A stretch of 64,000 nt of DNA from Echinarachnius parma (lineage: Eukaryota > Echinodermata > Echinoidea > Clypeasteroida > Echinarachniidae). The notes beneath the pieces were generated by a model that did not search any database, had not been told where the DNA came from, and saw only the letters and a list, made by a program, of their open reading frames with translations. Both the position numbers and the translations under genes were made by a program. Positions within the stretch are counted from its first letter, which is position 1. The number at the start of each line of letters is the position of its first letter. The DNA lies in NCBI GenBank assembly GCA_037951105.1, contig JBAMJV010008435.1:1-64000 (forward strand). The letters are read 5' to 3'. Below, in pieces: positions 44,169-55,440 of the stretch.

Positions 44169-45158
44169 ATGGGAGGGGACTCCGAGAGGACACTCAAGTG
44201 CTTCACGTGCGGGAGGTATTTTGCGCACAAAAGGAGTCTTAATAGACACATTGATGTCGAACACCGAAGGGGTCAACATTTTGCTTGCCGCCAATGCGGG
44301 AGGGTGTACAACAGGAAAGACAATCTCATGGCACATATTAGAGACAGACATCCCACTGAGCATTTCCAGAACCGGGGACGGAGTCAGTCTCGAGGAAGAG
44401 ACCTGGCAAGGCAGAGCGGGTCTGATCATCGCCGTAGACGATTCAGTAGGAGCCCGTCAAAGTCGCCTTTGCCTAACCGGAGAGAGGAGAAGAAGGGTGA
44501 GGACAGGAATAAACAAGTTGTCCAGGCAGAGCTTGAAGTCGATGAGTCCCCCCAAGAGCTGCTCCAGGTTGTCGTCTCTCCTCGCACCAGGGACGAAGTG
44601 GAGGGGAGGAAAAGCAGTCCTTCAAGAAGACTGGCTGGTAAGCCACTCGCCATGATCAGACAGCAGCAGGTCAACAGTTCTGAATCAGAGGAATCTGCAG
44701 TTGCGGAGTCGCCGGTAGGTGATCTTCGAGGTACAGTCTTGGACGTCAGGAGAGTCAAAGTGGGTCGTCCGATTCCGCCCCTAGATGTAAAGAGGCTTTT
44801 GCGCAACCAGAGGGTAGAGGTTGGTGAATTTTCCTCCCAGACCTCGTATAATGGAGCAGAGCAAGTTTTCCAAGAGACGAGGGAGAGGAAGTACGGCGCC
44901 ATCTTCTTGCGACATAGTGCCGACGTGGTGAGAGAGGCGGAAGAGAGCGGAGGGCCGACGAAGGTACATAGCGTCACAGATGATGTTGTAGGTGCTCCCA
45001 TGTCGGGTGAGCAGTTTACACGAGCCATGATTGGGAGGATCCAGAGCGTGACGGAGACGACGACCAGGCAGACCTTTCAAGGGGGCATTCTTGTGATGAA
45101 AGAGGAGACCAGAAAGGAGTTCAAGGTCGATGTAATGGCAGGATTTGATGCGTCTTAG
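44169..45158 (+). CDS. Extra ORF of the retroelement: two-finger C2H2 protein with SR-like region
   Basis: 329 residues from an ATG in good context (TCAACATGG). Two C2H2 fingers with C-x2-C-x12-H-x4-H spacing: C11, C14, H27, H32 and C40, C43, H56, H61, joined by a 7-residue linker. Residues ~66-115 are highly basic and serine/arginine-rich (RSQSRGRD, RRRRFSRSPSKSP). The rest, with VGRPIPPLDVKRLLRNQ near the middle, is charged and not recognised. No signal peptide or transmembrane segment is present, so this is not an envelope protein although it occupies the env position. A nuclear nucleic-acid-binding role (RNA export, splicing control, transcription from the LTR or target choice) is inference. 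It is in the same reading frame as pol but separated by stops. It is intact in a young element, which suggests it is kept by selection. Confidence 0.85.
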   Translation: MGGDSERTLKCFTCGRYFAHKRSLNRHIDVEHRRGQHFACRQCGRVYNRKDNLMAHIRDRHPTEHFQNRGRSQSRGRDLARQSGSDHRRRRFSRSPSKSPLPNRREEKKGEDRNKQVVQAELEVDESPQELLQVVVSPRTRDEVEGRKSSPSRRLAGKPLAMIRQQQVNSSESEESAVAESPVGDLRGTVLDVRRVKVGRPIPPLDVKRLLRNQRVEVGEFSSQTSYNGAEQVFQETRERKYGAIFLRHSADVVREAEESGGPTKVHSVTDDVVGAPMSGEQFTRAMIGRIQSVTETTTRQTFQGGILVMKEETRKEFKVDVMAGFDAS

Positions 45159-45762
45159 AGTTCTGTTCCACCCCGTTCGTCTTAGTGAGATTTTAGACAC
45201 TATTGACGAGATTAGTTGATGTTAATCAGAAATCGACCGATGATTTTTGTTGAACTTACATGTAATCCTTTTTCACGTGAAACGAACTGAATCATTCACC
45301 TAATCGAGATTGAAATAGACTACGAATGAAGGCGATTCAATTTCCAGATGTCCGAAGCAAGTTTTGACAGATAAGGACGACCGGATCTGCGGCGAGCTGG
45401 ATCTGTATGGCCACGCATGAGGCTGGACCACCGTCCTCAGGATCAGCGTGTCGTTGAGTGAAGGAGACCATCGGCAGCTGTGAGGGGTGCCAAGATTCCA
45501 TGAAGTCAGCATCAGGTCTCAGCGATCACAGATGTCGTCAGCCAGTGTTAATTCGTTTTAATCGCAGATAAAAATTCAAAGACATTCTTCGTGTAATCAA
45601 CAAACAAACAGACTCTGTATATTTTCATGTTTTCATAAGTTTTGTTTTTCAAGAGTTAAATGTTTTGTTACATGCATTTTTTTTATTGTTAATGTTACTC
45701 CAAGTTGTTAGTTGCTTGATGTGTTCTTAAAACGAGGACGTTTTAAATTAAGGAGGGGGCAA
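45159..45762 (+). other. Retroelement 3' untranslated region with polypurine tract
   Basis: About 590 bp without a supported ORF, ending in the purine tract AAGGAGGGGGCAA (45750-45762) immediately before the 3' LTR. This is the plus-strand priming site. Confidence 0.8.
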
Positions 45763-46124
45763 TGTAACGGAATGGGTTGGTCGTAGAGGGCGGAGGGAGG
45801 CAGAGTTAGATAGATCGGGGAAGGAGTTGTGATTTGGACGTAACGAGAGTAGGACGTACGTTTTGGGGAGGAGGAAAGAAGGACGGAAAGGAGAGGGATA
45901 GGTGGAAGACGGCATGAATGACCGTGTGTAGTTTGAAGAAATAAAGGCAAGTACACCTGATATGATAATTTGTACATGTTTCGTTATTATTAGAGTAGCG
46001 TGAATGAGTGGTGCTTCACTGTCCGTGAGAACTCGGTGGCTGATGCTGTGTTTCGGGGCCTCATAAACCAAAAAGGCCGCTCGGTAAATGAAGAAGGGAC
46101 CCCGGGGGAAACAAGCTCGTTACA
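45763..46124 (+). repeat. 3' LTR
   Basis: 362 bp, TGTAAC...GTTACA, with AATAAA at 45940-45945. Near-identical to the 5' LTR. The right flank reads ATACTATACAAAG. Confidence 0.95.
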
Positions 46125-47710
46125 ATACTATACAAAGAAAACAACGTTGATACAGTCGTTGGGATGTCGGCATCGCAAAAGGTGTAAGAAGTGCGTCAAG
46201 CATCAAAGACACTGAAAAGCAATGCAAATATTCGTCTATCCATAAAACAACATTATTGATGTGAGTTCTGTATACAATGTTTGTTTTGAAATCAAGTCTT
46301 TGAATCGATGTTTACGTTGCTCGGTTATAAAAAACGGGAAAGTTTACATTTGCATTCACCATTGATTATGACTTGCAAAACGTGTAAAACGTGCAATGCA
46401 TGCATGTTAAGCAAGGACAGCCTGTTGAAAAAGCCACACTTGTCATTTTCGTAGAGGTTCTATGTTTGTTCTCGACACTATACAAAGTCCTCGTGTTGAT
46501 GGAAGCGTCCTTCAAAGATATAAATATTATAGATACACTTATGTTTGGGTTCGGTTTACAAATATAGACCTAATGGAATATTTATGAAATATGACCGTGA
46601 GAGTATAACAATGGCAAGAATCGTATCCATTTTAGGTATAGCCTATCCGATAGGCATCGTGCTGTCTAGCAGGTTCTACCGGCAGTGTACTAACCGCGAT
46701 ATGCCGAATTTGAGCGCGCAGCGCGAAGCCTATCGTCAGTCATGAACGTGAAAAGTTTTCTTTTCTTTTATTTACATAGAAAATCTTCGTAGAAAATCTA
46801 CGAAGCCCATATTCATATGCCACAGACCAGGTTGATCAGCTGTTTGTGAGTGTTAGTCTTCGTTTGGAAGCTGCATTGTAAAACCAAACGCGCAACCTTG
46901 CACAATACACTGTTAGTGGCATAGAGTAGTGGTTGTTATAGGGTCTCCGCTACGGACTAGCGTATGGTGTATGCACTGAACACCACCGCGGTGCACCGGT
47001 CCGGACGCGTCCATTATTTATAGGGTATGTCATTACAAAATATGTTGTTTTCTTTTAAAATAAAGAGTTGAGATTTGATATGGATGCAAAAAGGTATTTT
47101 TATGCTTTAGTTTTCATTGTAATGTATCTCATATTTTATCATTATGAAAGTTATGATAATATTAATGTCTGATACTAAATAAACCCCTTAATACACGGTG
47201 GAACACGCCACCGATTAGGCATACGGTATCCACATCTAGCGATCTGATTGGTTGCTGATTTCTCTCATGAATTAGTAATGCCTTATTCTCTTTGCTCATT
47301 AATAAATTACTGCGAATCCAGTGCTTAAAGGCTATATATGGGAGCCAGTTTAATAGTATCTATCTATCTTACACATCGATATATACACACTGGATACAGC
47401 ACGCTGAACAATGCCGAATGAGCGACGTTGAAGCCGCCGCAAGTATCTAAAAGTCCACCTAAGTGACCAAATACAAAAGGTGCTTCTATTCATTTCCGTA
47501 AATCGATTCACTCGAGCGAGCATGGTCTTTGTATTTGGAGTACTTTTGGAGTACTTTTTCACACTGTCGCTGGCTTAATGATGAGGGCGCTGTTGCTATA
47601 TCCAGTATTTTTATATCGATGATCTTACAGCTAGCTAGCTCGTGATCGCATAGAGAATCTCCAAGCCATATAGAGCCTTGACTAAAGGCTATTTTAGGTA
47701 TAGATGGGCA
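46125..47710. other. Unique AT-rich sequence, no gene seen
   Basis: Short ORFs only (60-71 codons), with no domain or convincing splice-bounded exon. Confidence 0.4.
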
Positions 47711-47807
47711 CAGGCGCGCCGGAAGCAGTTTTGGATTGGGGGGGCAAAACCCTAAGGGGGCTCACGATTTATGTCTTATGGGGCTCATGCCCAACCGCAC
47801 TCACAGG

Positions 47808-48359
47808 CAGTGTGGCGTAGCGACGGGGGGGGGGGGGGGGGGAGGAGGGGGGGGGGGGCAGGGGCGGATCTAGCTTTTTGCTAAGGGGGGGTTGACCCAA
47901 TGACGATTTTTTTTTGTTGTTGTTGCTATTTTGCTATTTTGAACCCCCCTTTTTTTCACCTTTTTTCACTTTCGTCCACGAGCCGCGAAGCGCCGAATTT
48001 TTTTTTTGCTATTTTGAATCCCTGTAAGCGATTTTGTTCACCTTTTTTTCACTTTCGTCCACAAGCCGTGAATTATTTCGCTATTTTGAACCCCCGTAGG
48101 TGATTTTTTTTCGCTTTTTGTTTCACTTTTTTCACTGATACATTTTCACTTGGCAGCACAAGGGGGTAAACCCCCTAACCCCCCCCGGTAGATCCGCCAC
48201 TGGAGGGGGGGGGGGGGGGGGAGGGCACCCCCCAATAATTAGGAAAAAACAATAGAAAACATAAGGGGACATTTTTTTGAAAAACAAAGAAATACATAAG
48301 GTGTGCCCCCCCCCCCCCCCCCCCCCCCATAATTTTGCGTAGACCACGCTACGCCACTG
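47808..48359. mobile_element. Nested hAT-like G-run MITE
   Basis: The ends CAGTGTGGCGTAGCG and CGCTACGCCACTG are flanked by CTCACAGG and CTCAAAGG (7 of 8 identical). It contains long G and C runs and the third element. Confidence 0.8.
47859..48202. mobile_element. Doubly nested hAT-like MITE
   Basis: The ends CAGGGGCGGATCTAG and GTAGATCCGCCACTG are inserted in a G run, so the duplication is unreadable. The interior has three ~85-bp degenerate repeats (TTTTGCTATTTTGAA...TTTCACTTTCGTCCAC...AGCCG). Same family as 7019-7218. Confidence 0.75.
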
Positions 48360-48469
48360 CTCAAAGGGTTGCCATCTTCGAGTCAGAGGTGATATTGCGA
48401 GGATAAAGCGACTAATAAGCACGAGGGAGCAAAGTAACTGAGCGGTGTCCCCCCCCCCCCCCCCCCCCC

Positions 48470-48890
48470 CCCCTCCCATGGTAGGGAGCTTTTGCATTTT
48501 GGGACTTGCAATCGGGTGCATAAAAACATGATCCAACAACATAGCGTACAGCCAAAAATGAGCCCCGAAGGAGCGAAGCGACCGAGGGCTGGGGCCGAGC
48601 CAGAGGGGGTGGGTTTGGGAGGGAGTATCCCCCTCCCACGGTGAAGATTTTGCATTTATATACTTGAAATGGTGCAATCTGGTGCATAAAACATAAACAA
48701 TATGCATTTGTATGATCCAACATCATAGCTTACAGCCAAAAATGAGTCCCGAGGGAGCGAAGCGACCGAGGGCTGGGGCAGAGCCAGACGGGGAGGGTTT
48801 GGGTAGGGGGCATCCCCCTCCCACGGGTAAGATTTTGCATATTTATACTTGAAATAGTGCAATTTGGTGCACGTCACACAAACAGCCAGA
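48470..48890. repeat. ~183-bp tandem repeat inside the hAT-like element
   Basis: About 2.3 copies of GAGCGAAGCGACCGAGGGCT...CCCCCTCCCACGG...GATTTTGCAT...GGTGCATAAAACAT. The proline/glycine-rich ORFs are its translations. Confidence 0.8.
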
Positions 48891-49231
48891 GCAATAACAG
48901 TCGACACATGAACTACGTGACCGGTACAGAAAAACCCACCGCAGACGGTACCATACGCAAGTTACACAACAAACTGAGATTATTTATTTGCGGGCGAAGC
49001 GCGCAGCAAAAACTTTAAATGGATGTATAACTTAGATTCTAAATGTTATAATTAACAAGTATTGGCTGATACATACCATGTTTTATTTTCCTTTTTCTTT
49101 CTTTTCTTTTTTTTTGAGGGGGGGGGGGCTTTTTGGGGGGGCAAAAACGCGTTTTGCCCCCCCCCCACTTTTTGGATTGGGGGGGCGGTCGCCCCCCCTG
49201 CCCCCCCACTTCCGGCGCCTATGGATGGGCA

Positions 49232-51414
49232 CACAGTGCGTCCAATGCACGAAGATTATTATTTCGTTTGTGAAAGTGAGTAATGGTTTGTGCTACCCAT
49301 GCCACTCAAACTTGCAGACAATTATGTTTCCACAAATTAATATGTATGCGTATTTTGAAAATGTTATTCTTTGAAATCGTTCTGATCAGAGATAAACTAT
49401 AGTTTTACGTCTTTCAATCATCACATAGTGATGCAAGAATTACCTGAACGCCCAGACGGTACTCTTGTTTTAAATGGAAATAAATGACAGTTTATATAAA
49501 ATTGTATTCTGTTCATTTCCGGACTTCTACAAAATAGGTTTACATGTACAATATCAAAGTTATATTGGGGTGCTGGTTCCATTTGACTTTTGCTCAGACT
49601 GCGTGTTTGTCGGTGTCCATTTTCTCAATTTACAGGTTTTAGTGTTTTGTGCGAAAACTAACAAAATGGAACACAACATCCCACTGTATGGATTGAGTAG
49701 AGGGACAGATGTCAGTGGGCATTGAAAATAGTGTCAACAATTTGTCGCCAAACAATATTCGTTATTGTAGCACGCGTTTACTGTGATGACACTTGACATT
49801 GAAGGTCGTGCCGAACAGTGATCATTTTCTTTTCACAAAGATGTGATACAATTTGAAGTGTGGCTGTAAACAACGTCATTCACACACGTTTCTAAAATGA
49901 AACAGTTATATTTGATTTGCAAATCAAACAAATATCAAGGTTCGATCTTAACACGGACAATGATAGGGTGCCAACGATGAGGGTTGACCAAACATATATA
50001 GGAATAATAATAATAATGTATAATAATTTATCTCTACAGATATAAGAAAAATGTAGATTGATTTCAACAACATATTCTAACTTCTGTTTAATTTCAATCA
50101 AGAAAAGTATATAAACTTTAAATGAAAATAAGTTCTCATCTTGTAATTTGTTTGTACCTCTTTTTTTAATTGCGAAATTAATCATATTTTAAAGGAATGT
50201 AAGGATTAATGTCGCTACGCCGCCACTGGTCAACAACATAGACTAACTTGTCTTTAATTTCGATCAAGAAATGTATTTATGCATGCAATCTCCATTTGAA
50301 ACCTTTTTTTCTATTGAATTTTATTGATTAATTTATTTTTTTATGTTTTTGAATTCTATTTAGAAATTAATCATTTTTACAAGAAAGTAATCCTGATAAC
50401 ACAATATCCTATATCACCTCTCTTTAATTTCAAATATTTGAAATAAATTCTTCTTAATTTGATTTTATTTGGTTTCTACAGTGGCGATTGATGCACGGAC
50501 AAATAAAACCTCTTCATACACACGGCTTCAAATCAATCAAATAAAAGACCTTTCTTCAGAGAACATTCATTTCAATGAGGCATTTGTATTATAGCCTATA
50601 TTACGATGAAGCTTCGACCAACCATGTATCTTTGCTGGCAAGTTACCTTTTCCCATCCCGGTAATAATACTGTTGAAACATCGCTGCTGTTTTATTTAAC
50701 ATTCAACGATTCTTGTAAAACATATATATTCATTTTCATTGATTTCCTTCAATTCTAATAACCATCAATCTCAACTGAGGTCAAAATCCCTTTCGTTCCT
50801 AAATGGCGCCTATCTACATTTCAATAGCCCTCGGCCATTCGTCGACTATCGAGAAGGCTGCAGAAGTCGATATTTTGTTGTTGTTGCTAAATTAAGTTAT
50901 GCAATACCATCTTGTAGGTCGGAGTCTTCTCTGTGTGATGCCAGATGTTCAGATAATATATATATAATCATTCCTAATTTAAAAATGTATATTAAAAAAA
51001 AAGACAATTTGGTTTCTACAAGGACCTCCAAATGTAGACTATGTAGGCTATATCCCCGAAGTTTACGAAAAGGGACTTAGCGCCTTTCTCTTTCTGAATC
51101 GACCGACGATTTGAAAGTTAGAGAAGGGGGTAATCCTTTGGGCCCATATATTTCTAAAACCACACCAGGTGCATTCTAAGTCTGTTTAACTTATTAGATT
51201 ATCTATAAGGGTTATGTATGCAACAAGATATTAGTTTAGTTGTAGGCTGAACTTAAAGCGATCCATTAGCTCGATAAGTTTTTATCTTCCAAAAGTGATA
51301 TTTGAGACTTCAATCATATAATGTACCAATATCATTTTTCTGAAATATGTGTGATAGTGTCATAGAAAGAGAACACTATTTACCTAGTACAAAGTAAAAA
51401 GTAAAAGTAAAACG
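49232..51414. other. AT-rich sequence, no gene seen
   Basis: ORFs of 83, 97 and 113 codons have no recognised domain, no compositional island and no convincing splice borders. Confidence 0.4.
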
Positions 51415-51475
51415 TAGAAAACATATCGTTGCTTACATTGCCCTATCATGTAAAATAGAATTATAATGCAACTTA

Positions 51476-51786
51476 AGGCCCAGTCCCATACTGACGATTT
51501 TCACGGCGACTCGCAACGACTCGCAACGATTTACTAGAACGAATCGACTCGATTTAGCCACGGTTTTGGGCATGGGCGTAGCGACTTACGTAATACCTAT
51601 TCATCAGGGGGATGAATGAATAGATCATCCCCCCAGTTGAATGGGTATCAATTACAGATCTACGCCCATGGTTTTGGGGAAGAACCGATACGATGTAATA
51701 CGATGCAACACGACCTAAGCGATTTGCTCGACGAACGTCAAATCGTTGCGATTCGCCGTGAAAATCGTCAGTATGGGACTGGGCCT
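51476..51786. mobile_element. PIF/Harbinger-like MITE inside the 63-bp array
   Basis: The ends AGGCCCAGTCCCATACTGAC and GTCAGTATGGGACTGGGCCT are flanked by TTA at 51473-51475 and 51787-51789. The subterminal CACGGCGA is also inverted. The 3-bp TTA target is typical of PIF/Harbinger. Confidence 0.85.
51571..51670. mobile_element. 100-bp hAT-like MITE nested in the Harbinger-like MITE
   Basis: The ends CATGGGCGTAG and CTACGCCCATG are flanked by a perfect 8-bp duplication GTTTTGGG (51563-51570 and 51671-51678). Confidence 0.85.
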
Positions 51787-52636
51787 TTACATAGAAAACA
51801 TTCCGTTGCTCACATAGCCCTATCATCTCGAATAGACTTAGAATGCAACAAACATAGAAAACAATTCGTTGCTTACATTGCCCTATCATCTCAAATATAA
51901 TTATAATGCAACAAACATAGAAAACAATTCGTTGCTTACATAGCCCTATCATCTCAAATATAATTAGAATGCAACTAACATAGAAAACATATCGTTGCTT
52001 ACATTGCCCTATCATCTCAAATATAATTAGAATGCAACTAACATAGAAAACATTTCGCTGCTTACATTGCCGTTATCATCTCAAATATAATTAGAATGCA
52101 ACTAACATAGAAAACATTTCGTTGCTTACATTGCCCTATCATCTCAAATAGAATTAGAATGCAACTAAAGCTAGAGTGCTATTAATACGAATATACATGT
52201 ACGTCCTTATGATAGATATATGCCACACAGAAGTCATTTGTATCTGTAAACTCTTGAGATTTCTTTAAAAATCGTATATTAAATTTGTAAGTGCTTTATA
52301 CAATATAATTATATTTAATTCATACAAAATTCCCATCAGGGATTTTCAGTTTTTTGTTGTTTTATTATTCTCCAGCTCATGACAATGTCATTAGTAAGTT
52401 GCCCTTAACCTTTTGGCGTACTATACATCAAATCGTCTGTGGAGAATAATTGCAACGAGATTCCATCAAGATCTAAACTGGCCTTGAAAACATTATTAAA
52501 TGCGAATTATTTGGTAAATGCAAACCTGATGCACAGCAGCATCGTTGCAAACAACAGAACATTCTTAAAATAACAAAATCTAGTGAACAGAATATGGACT
52601 CGGTATACCAGTGGCGTAGCTAGGATTTTCTTCGAG

Positions 52637-52785
52637 TTGGAAAAACGTTTCCACTAATTGTGGTAAGTGTCCAATTATTGTAACTACCATGGCAACAGCT
52701 AAAATGTTCCATACTGATTGGCTGTTGCCGTAGTAGTAGCAATAATTGGACACTTACAGCAATTGGAAAAGTTTTATGAAACGGG
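52637..52785. mobile_element. Short inverted-repeat MITE
   Basis: The left part TTGGAAAAACGTTTCC...GTAAGTGTCCAATTATTG and right part CAATAATTGGACACTTAC...CAATTGGAAAAG are inverted. GTGGCGTAGCTAGGATTTTC just to the left (52612) is a further hAT-like end. Confidence 0.65.
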
Positions 52786-53004
52786 GCAAACTTCACAAAT
52801 ATTATAAGTTGGACTTCAAATTATGGTAAGCCATTTGTAGCCTTGGAATAAAATATATTTGAAAGCAAAAAAGGCAAGTATTTTAGACTTTTCATAAATT
52901 TTACATCAAGAACATGAAATCTCCTTGATAATCAAAAAAGTTAATGATTTCAAACCAACATTATATGCCTTTTAAAAAAAGAACCTCAAGATTAGACCGC
53001 ACTA

Positions 53005-53062
53005 CACACACGCACACGCGCACACACGCACACACGCACACACACACACACACACACACGAT
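53005..53062. repeat. CA dinucleotide microsatellite
   Basis: Near-perfect CA/CG-CA repeats. A second, interrupted one is at 53250-53290, and a GT run followed by G runs is at 53526-53572. Confidence 0.9.
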
Positions 53063-53084
53063 AGGGCGTCAACATCCATCAACA

Positions 53085-53528
53085 GTAGGGGGGGGGGGAC
53101 TTTGCGAGGAAGCGAAGAAGGAAGGAAGACAGAAATGTCACATTATATGCAGTGCAAGCTATGGATTCTAAGGGGGGATCAATCCCCTCCACTTGAATAT
53201 GTTGGGGGGGGGGGGGGGGGGTCATGTCCCCCGTCCCCCAGTGTTGACGCCCATGCACACACACATACACCCACACACAAACACGCACAAAACCTGTATA
53301 CATCATGCATGTAAAAGTGAAGAGGCCAATTTGGGATGGAGACATTTTTGAAATTGCTATTTTAAATATCACATTACCTATAATGGTTATTAGTATTATT
53401 ACTATCATTATTGTTATCATTTTTATTATTATAATCATTATTTTTTATTATTATTATGCATTTTATAAAGATTTAACTTCGAAAAGTGGGGGGATGTTTG
53501 TACATGCAACCCACGCACCAAACAGTGT

Positions 53529-53559
<31 letters not shown>

Positions 53560-53625
53560 GGGTGGGGGGGGGGGATATATCCACCATCACCCCCCCCCCC
53601 CCCCCGATCTACGCCAGTGGACTGG
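53085..53625. repeat. G-run/C-run element pieces and ATT repeats
   Basis: G runs at 53087, 53204 and 53543 and a C run at 53590 are followed by GATCTACGCCAGTGGAC, the right end of a GTGGCG-type hAT-like element. ATT/ATC repeats lie at 53390-53460. Boundaries of individual elements are unclear. Confidence 0.5.
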
Positions 53626-53865
53626 ACAGGTTCCATTATAATTGAGTTTTCTTCTGCAGCGGATCACATTTGGAGACCCCCACAGCAGCAGCTTGTCTGT
53701 TATAGAGACATGTCTCGCTAAGACAGGGTTGACGTTTGACTATATACTGTCTTCATATTCGGGGTTCGGGAAACGAAAGCAAATGATCATTAAAGTCATA
53801 CCTGTAAAGTGTCCAAATCCACGAAAATTACTTGGAGCTTCCTCGTTTCTCTTCTACCGTGCTGT

Positions 53866-54346
53866 TTAGCTTATGGTAAGAGAAGAATACAATAGGGTTT
53901 GATTTTTTCAAATGTCCCTTTAGTATGAAGATAATTATCATTGAAAATCATTATTTCTAAAGCGTTAATCAACGCAATTGAAAAAAAAGTACAATTGTTG
54001 TAGCTAAACGCGTCCGCATTGCAGCATGCGTGCACATTCCGGAGATTGAACTTCGAGCCGAGCGAATGCAAATTCCATGAATTGTGTACTACGTGTTTAT
54101 TTACATACACGGGTGCGAATATCTCAAACGGATCATTCATTACTGCGACAAAATGTATGGCAGACCATCAGTATTCGGTGATAAAATATGAACTCAATAT
54201 TCGTTTTTTTCACTAGGTAAACAGTATTCGTTTTCTTTCAAACTTTCACAAATCTTTCAATTGTATTTTACAATGATATTGATATAGGATTGAAGTCTCA
54301 AATGTCATTTTGTGCAATATCTGACACTTTACAGGTATGACTTTAA
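53866..54346. mobile_element. Diverged copy of the 23.4-24.4 kb foldback family
   Basis: It matches 23550-23805 and 24213-24430 through GCTTATGGTAAGAGAAGAAT, TTTTTCAAATGTCCCTTT and AATATCTGACACTTTACAGG. It ends at the unoccupied TTAA site corresponding to the 56-bp insertion at 24431-24486. Confidence 0.8.
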
Positions 54347-54349
54347 TGT

Positions 54350-55227
54350 AAAAGGTAGTAATCAATAGGGTATAATAGCAATGAAGCCAATCGTGTGACT
54401 ACTAATTTGTGTGGGACTGATAAACGCGGCCATCCGCATTCTCATGATTATCACAATTATCAAAATAACCTTGACATTATAATACAGCGTTATGCAACAT
54501 CGATATAATAACCCCCGGAGCAAAATTAATTAATTTAGAAAGGATCATTGTTCTGAATATATTCATGGTCATATAATTAACATGTGCAGTATATGACATG
54601 GTATACAGTATTTACTCATGGAGACAATGTATTGAAATGAAATCCAACATCACTAATACTATTAGAGTACGTGCATTAACATCCATTATAGATAGACATG
54701 CCTTGGGGAATGTCGACGCAGTTGATGGGGTAGACCGAAAAATAGTTAATATTTCACTAGCTGGGCGGTCGGATCGCTCCGTATAAAATGGGGTAGAGTG
54801 AACAATCCGATAATGAAGAGACGGTATATTTCTGTCTAGCACTGGGGTAGCTAAATGATGACATGGGGCAGCAGTGTATAGCTAAGGGGGCACCTGCACC
54901 CCAATAATCTGATCAAAATGGAATCAAACGTATAGGTAGCCATTTTTATGGGGAAATAAAACAATAATTAATGTAAAGAGGGAGACCCCAAACCATATTG
55001 TGTGTACCCAAAATCATGATCTGACCATGCTACGTCGACGACAAGATAAGATTTTTTTATTTTATTTGTTATTTTTTATTTTATTTTTTATTTTTTGGGG
55101 GGGGGACATCCAGGTTAGAAATCGTCCCACCCAATTTTAGGAGATTCTTACCTCGATCGCTGACAGGCCCTTGCAGGGAAATACATGCATACAGAACACA
55201 CGAGGTAACTAACTAGACGCAGTGCAC
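54350..55227. other. AT-rich sequence, no gene seen
   Basis: Only T/A-rich simple sequence around 55050-55100 and short ORFs. Confidence 0.4.
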
Positions 55228-55440
55228 TCAGGGAGTGCATACCTCCGCCAACACTCGAATTTTTATGTTTGCGTGACCTTGACCTTGAAAATTGAATGGG
55301 TTTTATTCTAGACGAACACGAAGCTTCTACGAAAAATTGGTTGAGATATCTGTGAATTTGTGCGCAGGAGACTGGTGACGAACAAACAAACGGGACCGAA
55401 AACATACCCTCCTTGGCGGAGCGGAGGTAATAAAGGCGTG
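55228..55440. mobile_element. MITE with CCTCCGCCAA-type ends
   Basis: GGAGTGCATACCTCCGCCAA at the left and TCCTTGGCGGAGCGGAGGTA at the right are inverted. The interior includes GTGACCTTGACCTTGAAAAT and CAAACAAACGGGACCG. The type is recognised from other invertebrate and fish genomes, without a firm superfamily. Confidence 0.6.

Larger units (their letters stand above)
37881..46124 (+). mobile_element. Full-length Ty3/gypsy LTR retrotransposon, 8.2 kb
   Basis: The order is LTR, primer-binding site, leader, gag, pol (protease, reverse transcriptase, RNase H, integrase), C2H2 zinc-finger ORF, polypurine tract, LTR. The order RT-RNase H-integrase identifies Ty3/gypsy (Metaviridae). The LTRs are 362 bp each and differ at about four positions by eye. 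All three ORFs are uninterrupted, so the copy is young and possibly still mobile. The flanks give no perfect target duplication (ATAT on the left, ATAC on the right). The extra ORF is the unusual part. Confidence 0.95.
47711..49223. mobile_element. hAT-like element with perfect 8-bp duplication, host of nested elements
   Basis: The ends CAGGCGCGCCGGAAG and CTTCCGGCGCCTATG are flanked by GATGGGCA on both sides (47703-47710 and 49224-49231). Subterminal GGATTGGGGGGGCAAAAC is repeated inverted near 49150. The interior contains a second hAT-like element (47808-48359), a third inside that (47859-48202), and a ~183-bp tandem repeat. No transposase ORF was recognised. Confidence 0.85.
51415..52170. 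repeat. 63-bp tandem array, seven units, interrupted by nested MITEs
   Basis: TAGAAAAC landmarks lie at 51415, 51792, 51855, 51918, 51981, 52044 and 52108. The unit contains CGTTGCTTACATTGCCCTAT and AATTAGAATGCAAC. The large first gap equals 63 bp once the inserted element (311 bp) and its 3-bp duplication are removed. The 153-codon minus-strand ORF with repeated FYVCCII motifs is a repeat translation. Confidence 0.9.

Noticed and set aside
44128-44655. 175-codon plus-strand ORF overlapping the zinc-finger ORF
   Set aside because: Out of frame with the C2H2 fingers; no motif; a shadow of the real ORF.
45748-46071. 107- and 89-codon minus-strand ORFs repeated at 37743-38189
   Set aside because: They recur because both lie in the LTRs; no domain is present.
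48132-48707. 191-codon minus-strand proline/glycine-rich ORF
   Set aside because: Runs through C/G homopolymers and the 183-bp tandem repeat inside nested transposons.
51554-52015. 153-codon minus-strand ORF with repeated CIIIFEMIGQCKQR
   Set aside because: Translation of the 63-bp tandem array running across two MITEs.
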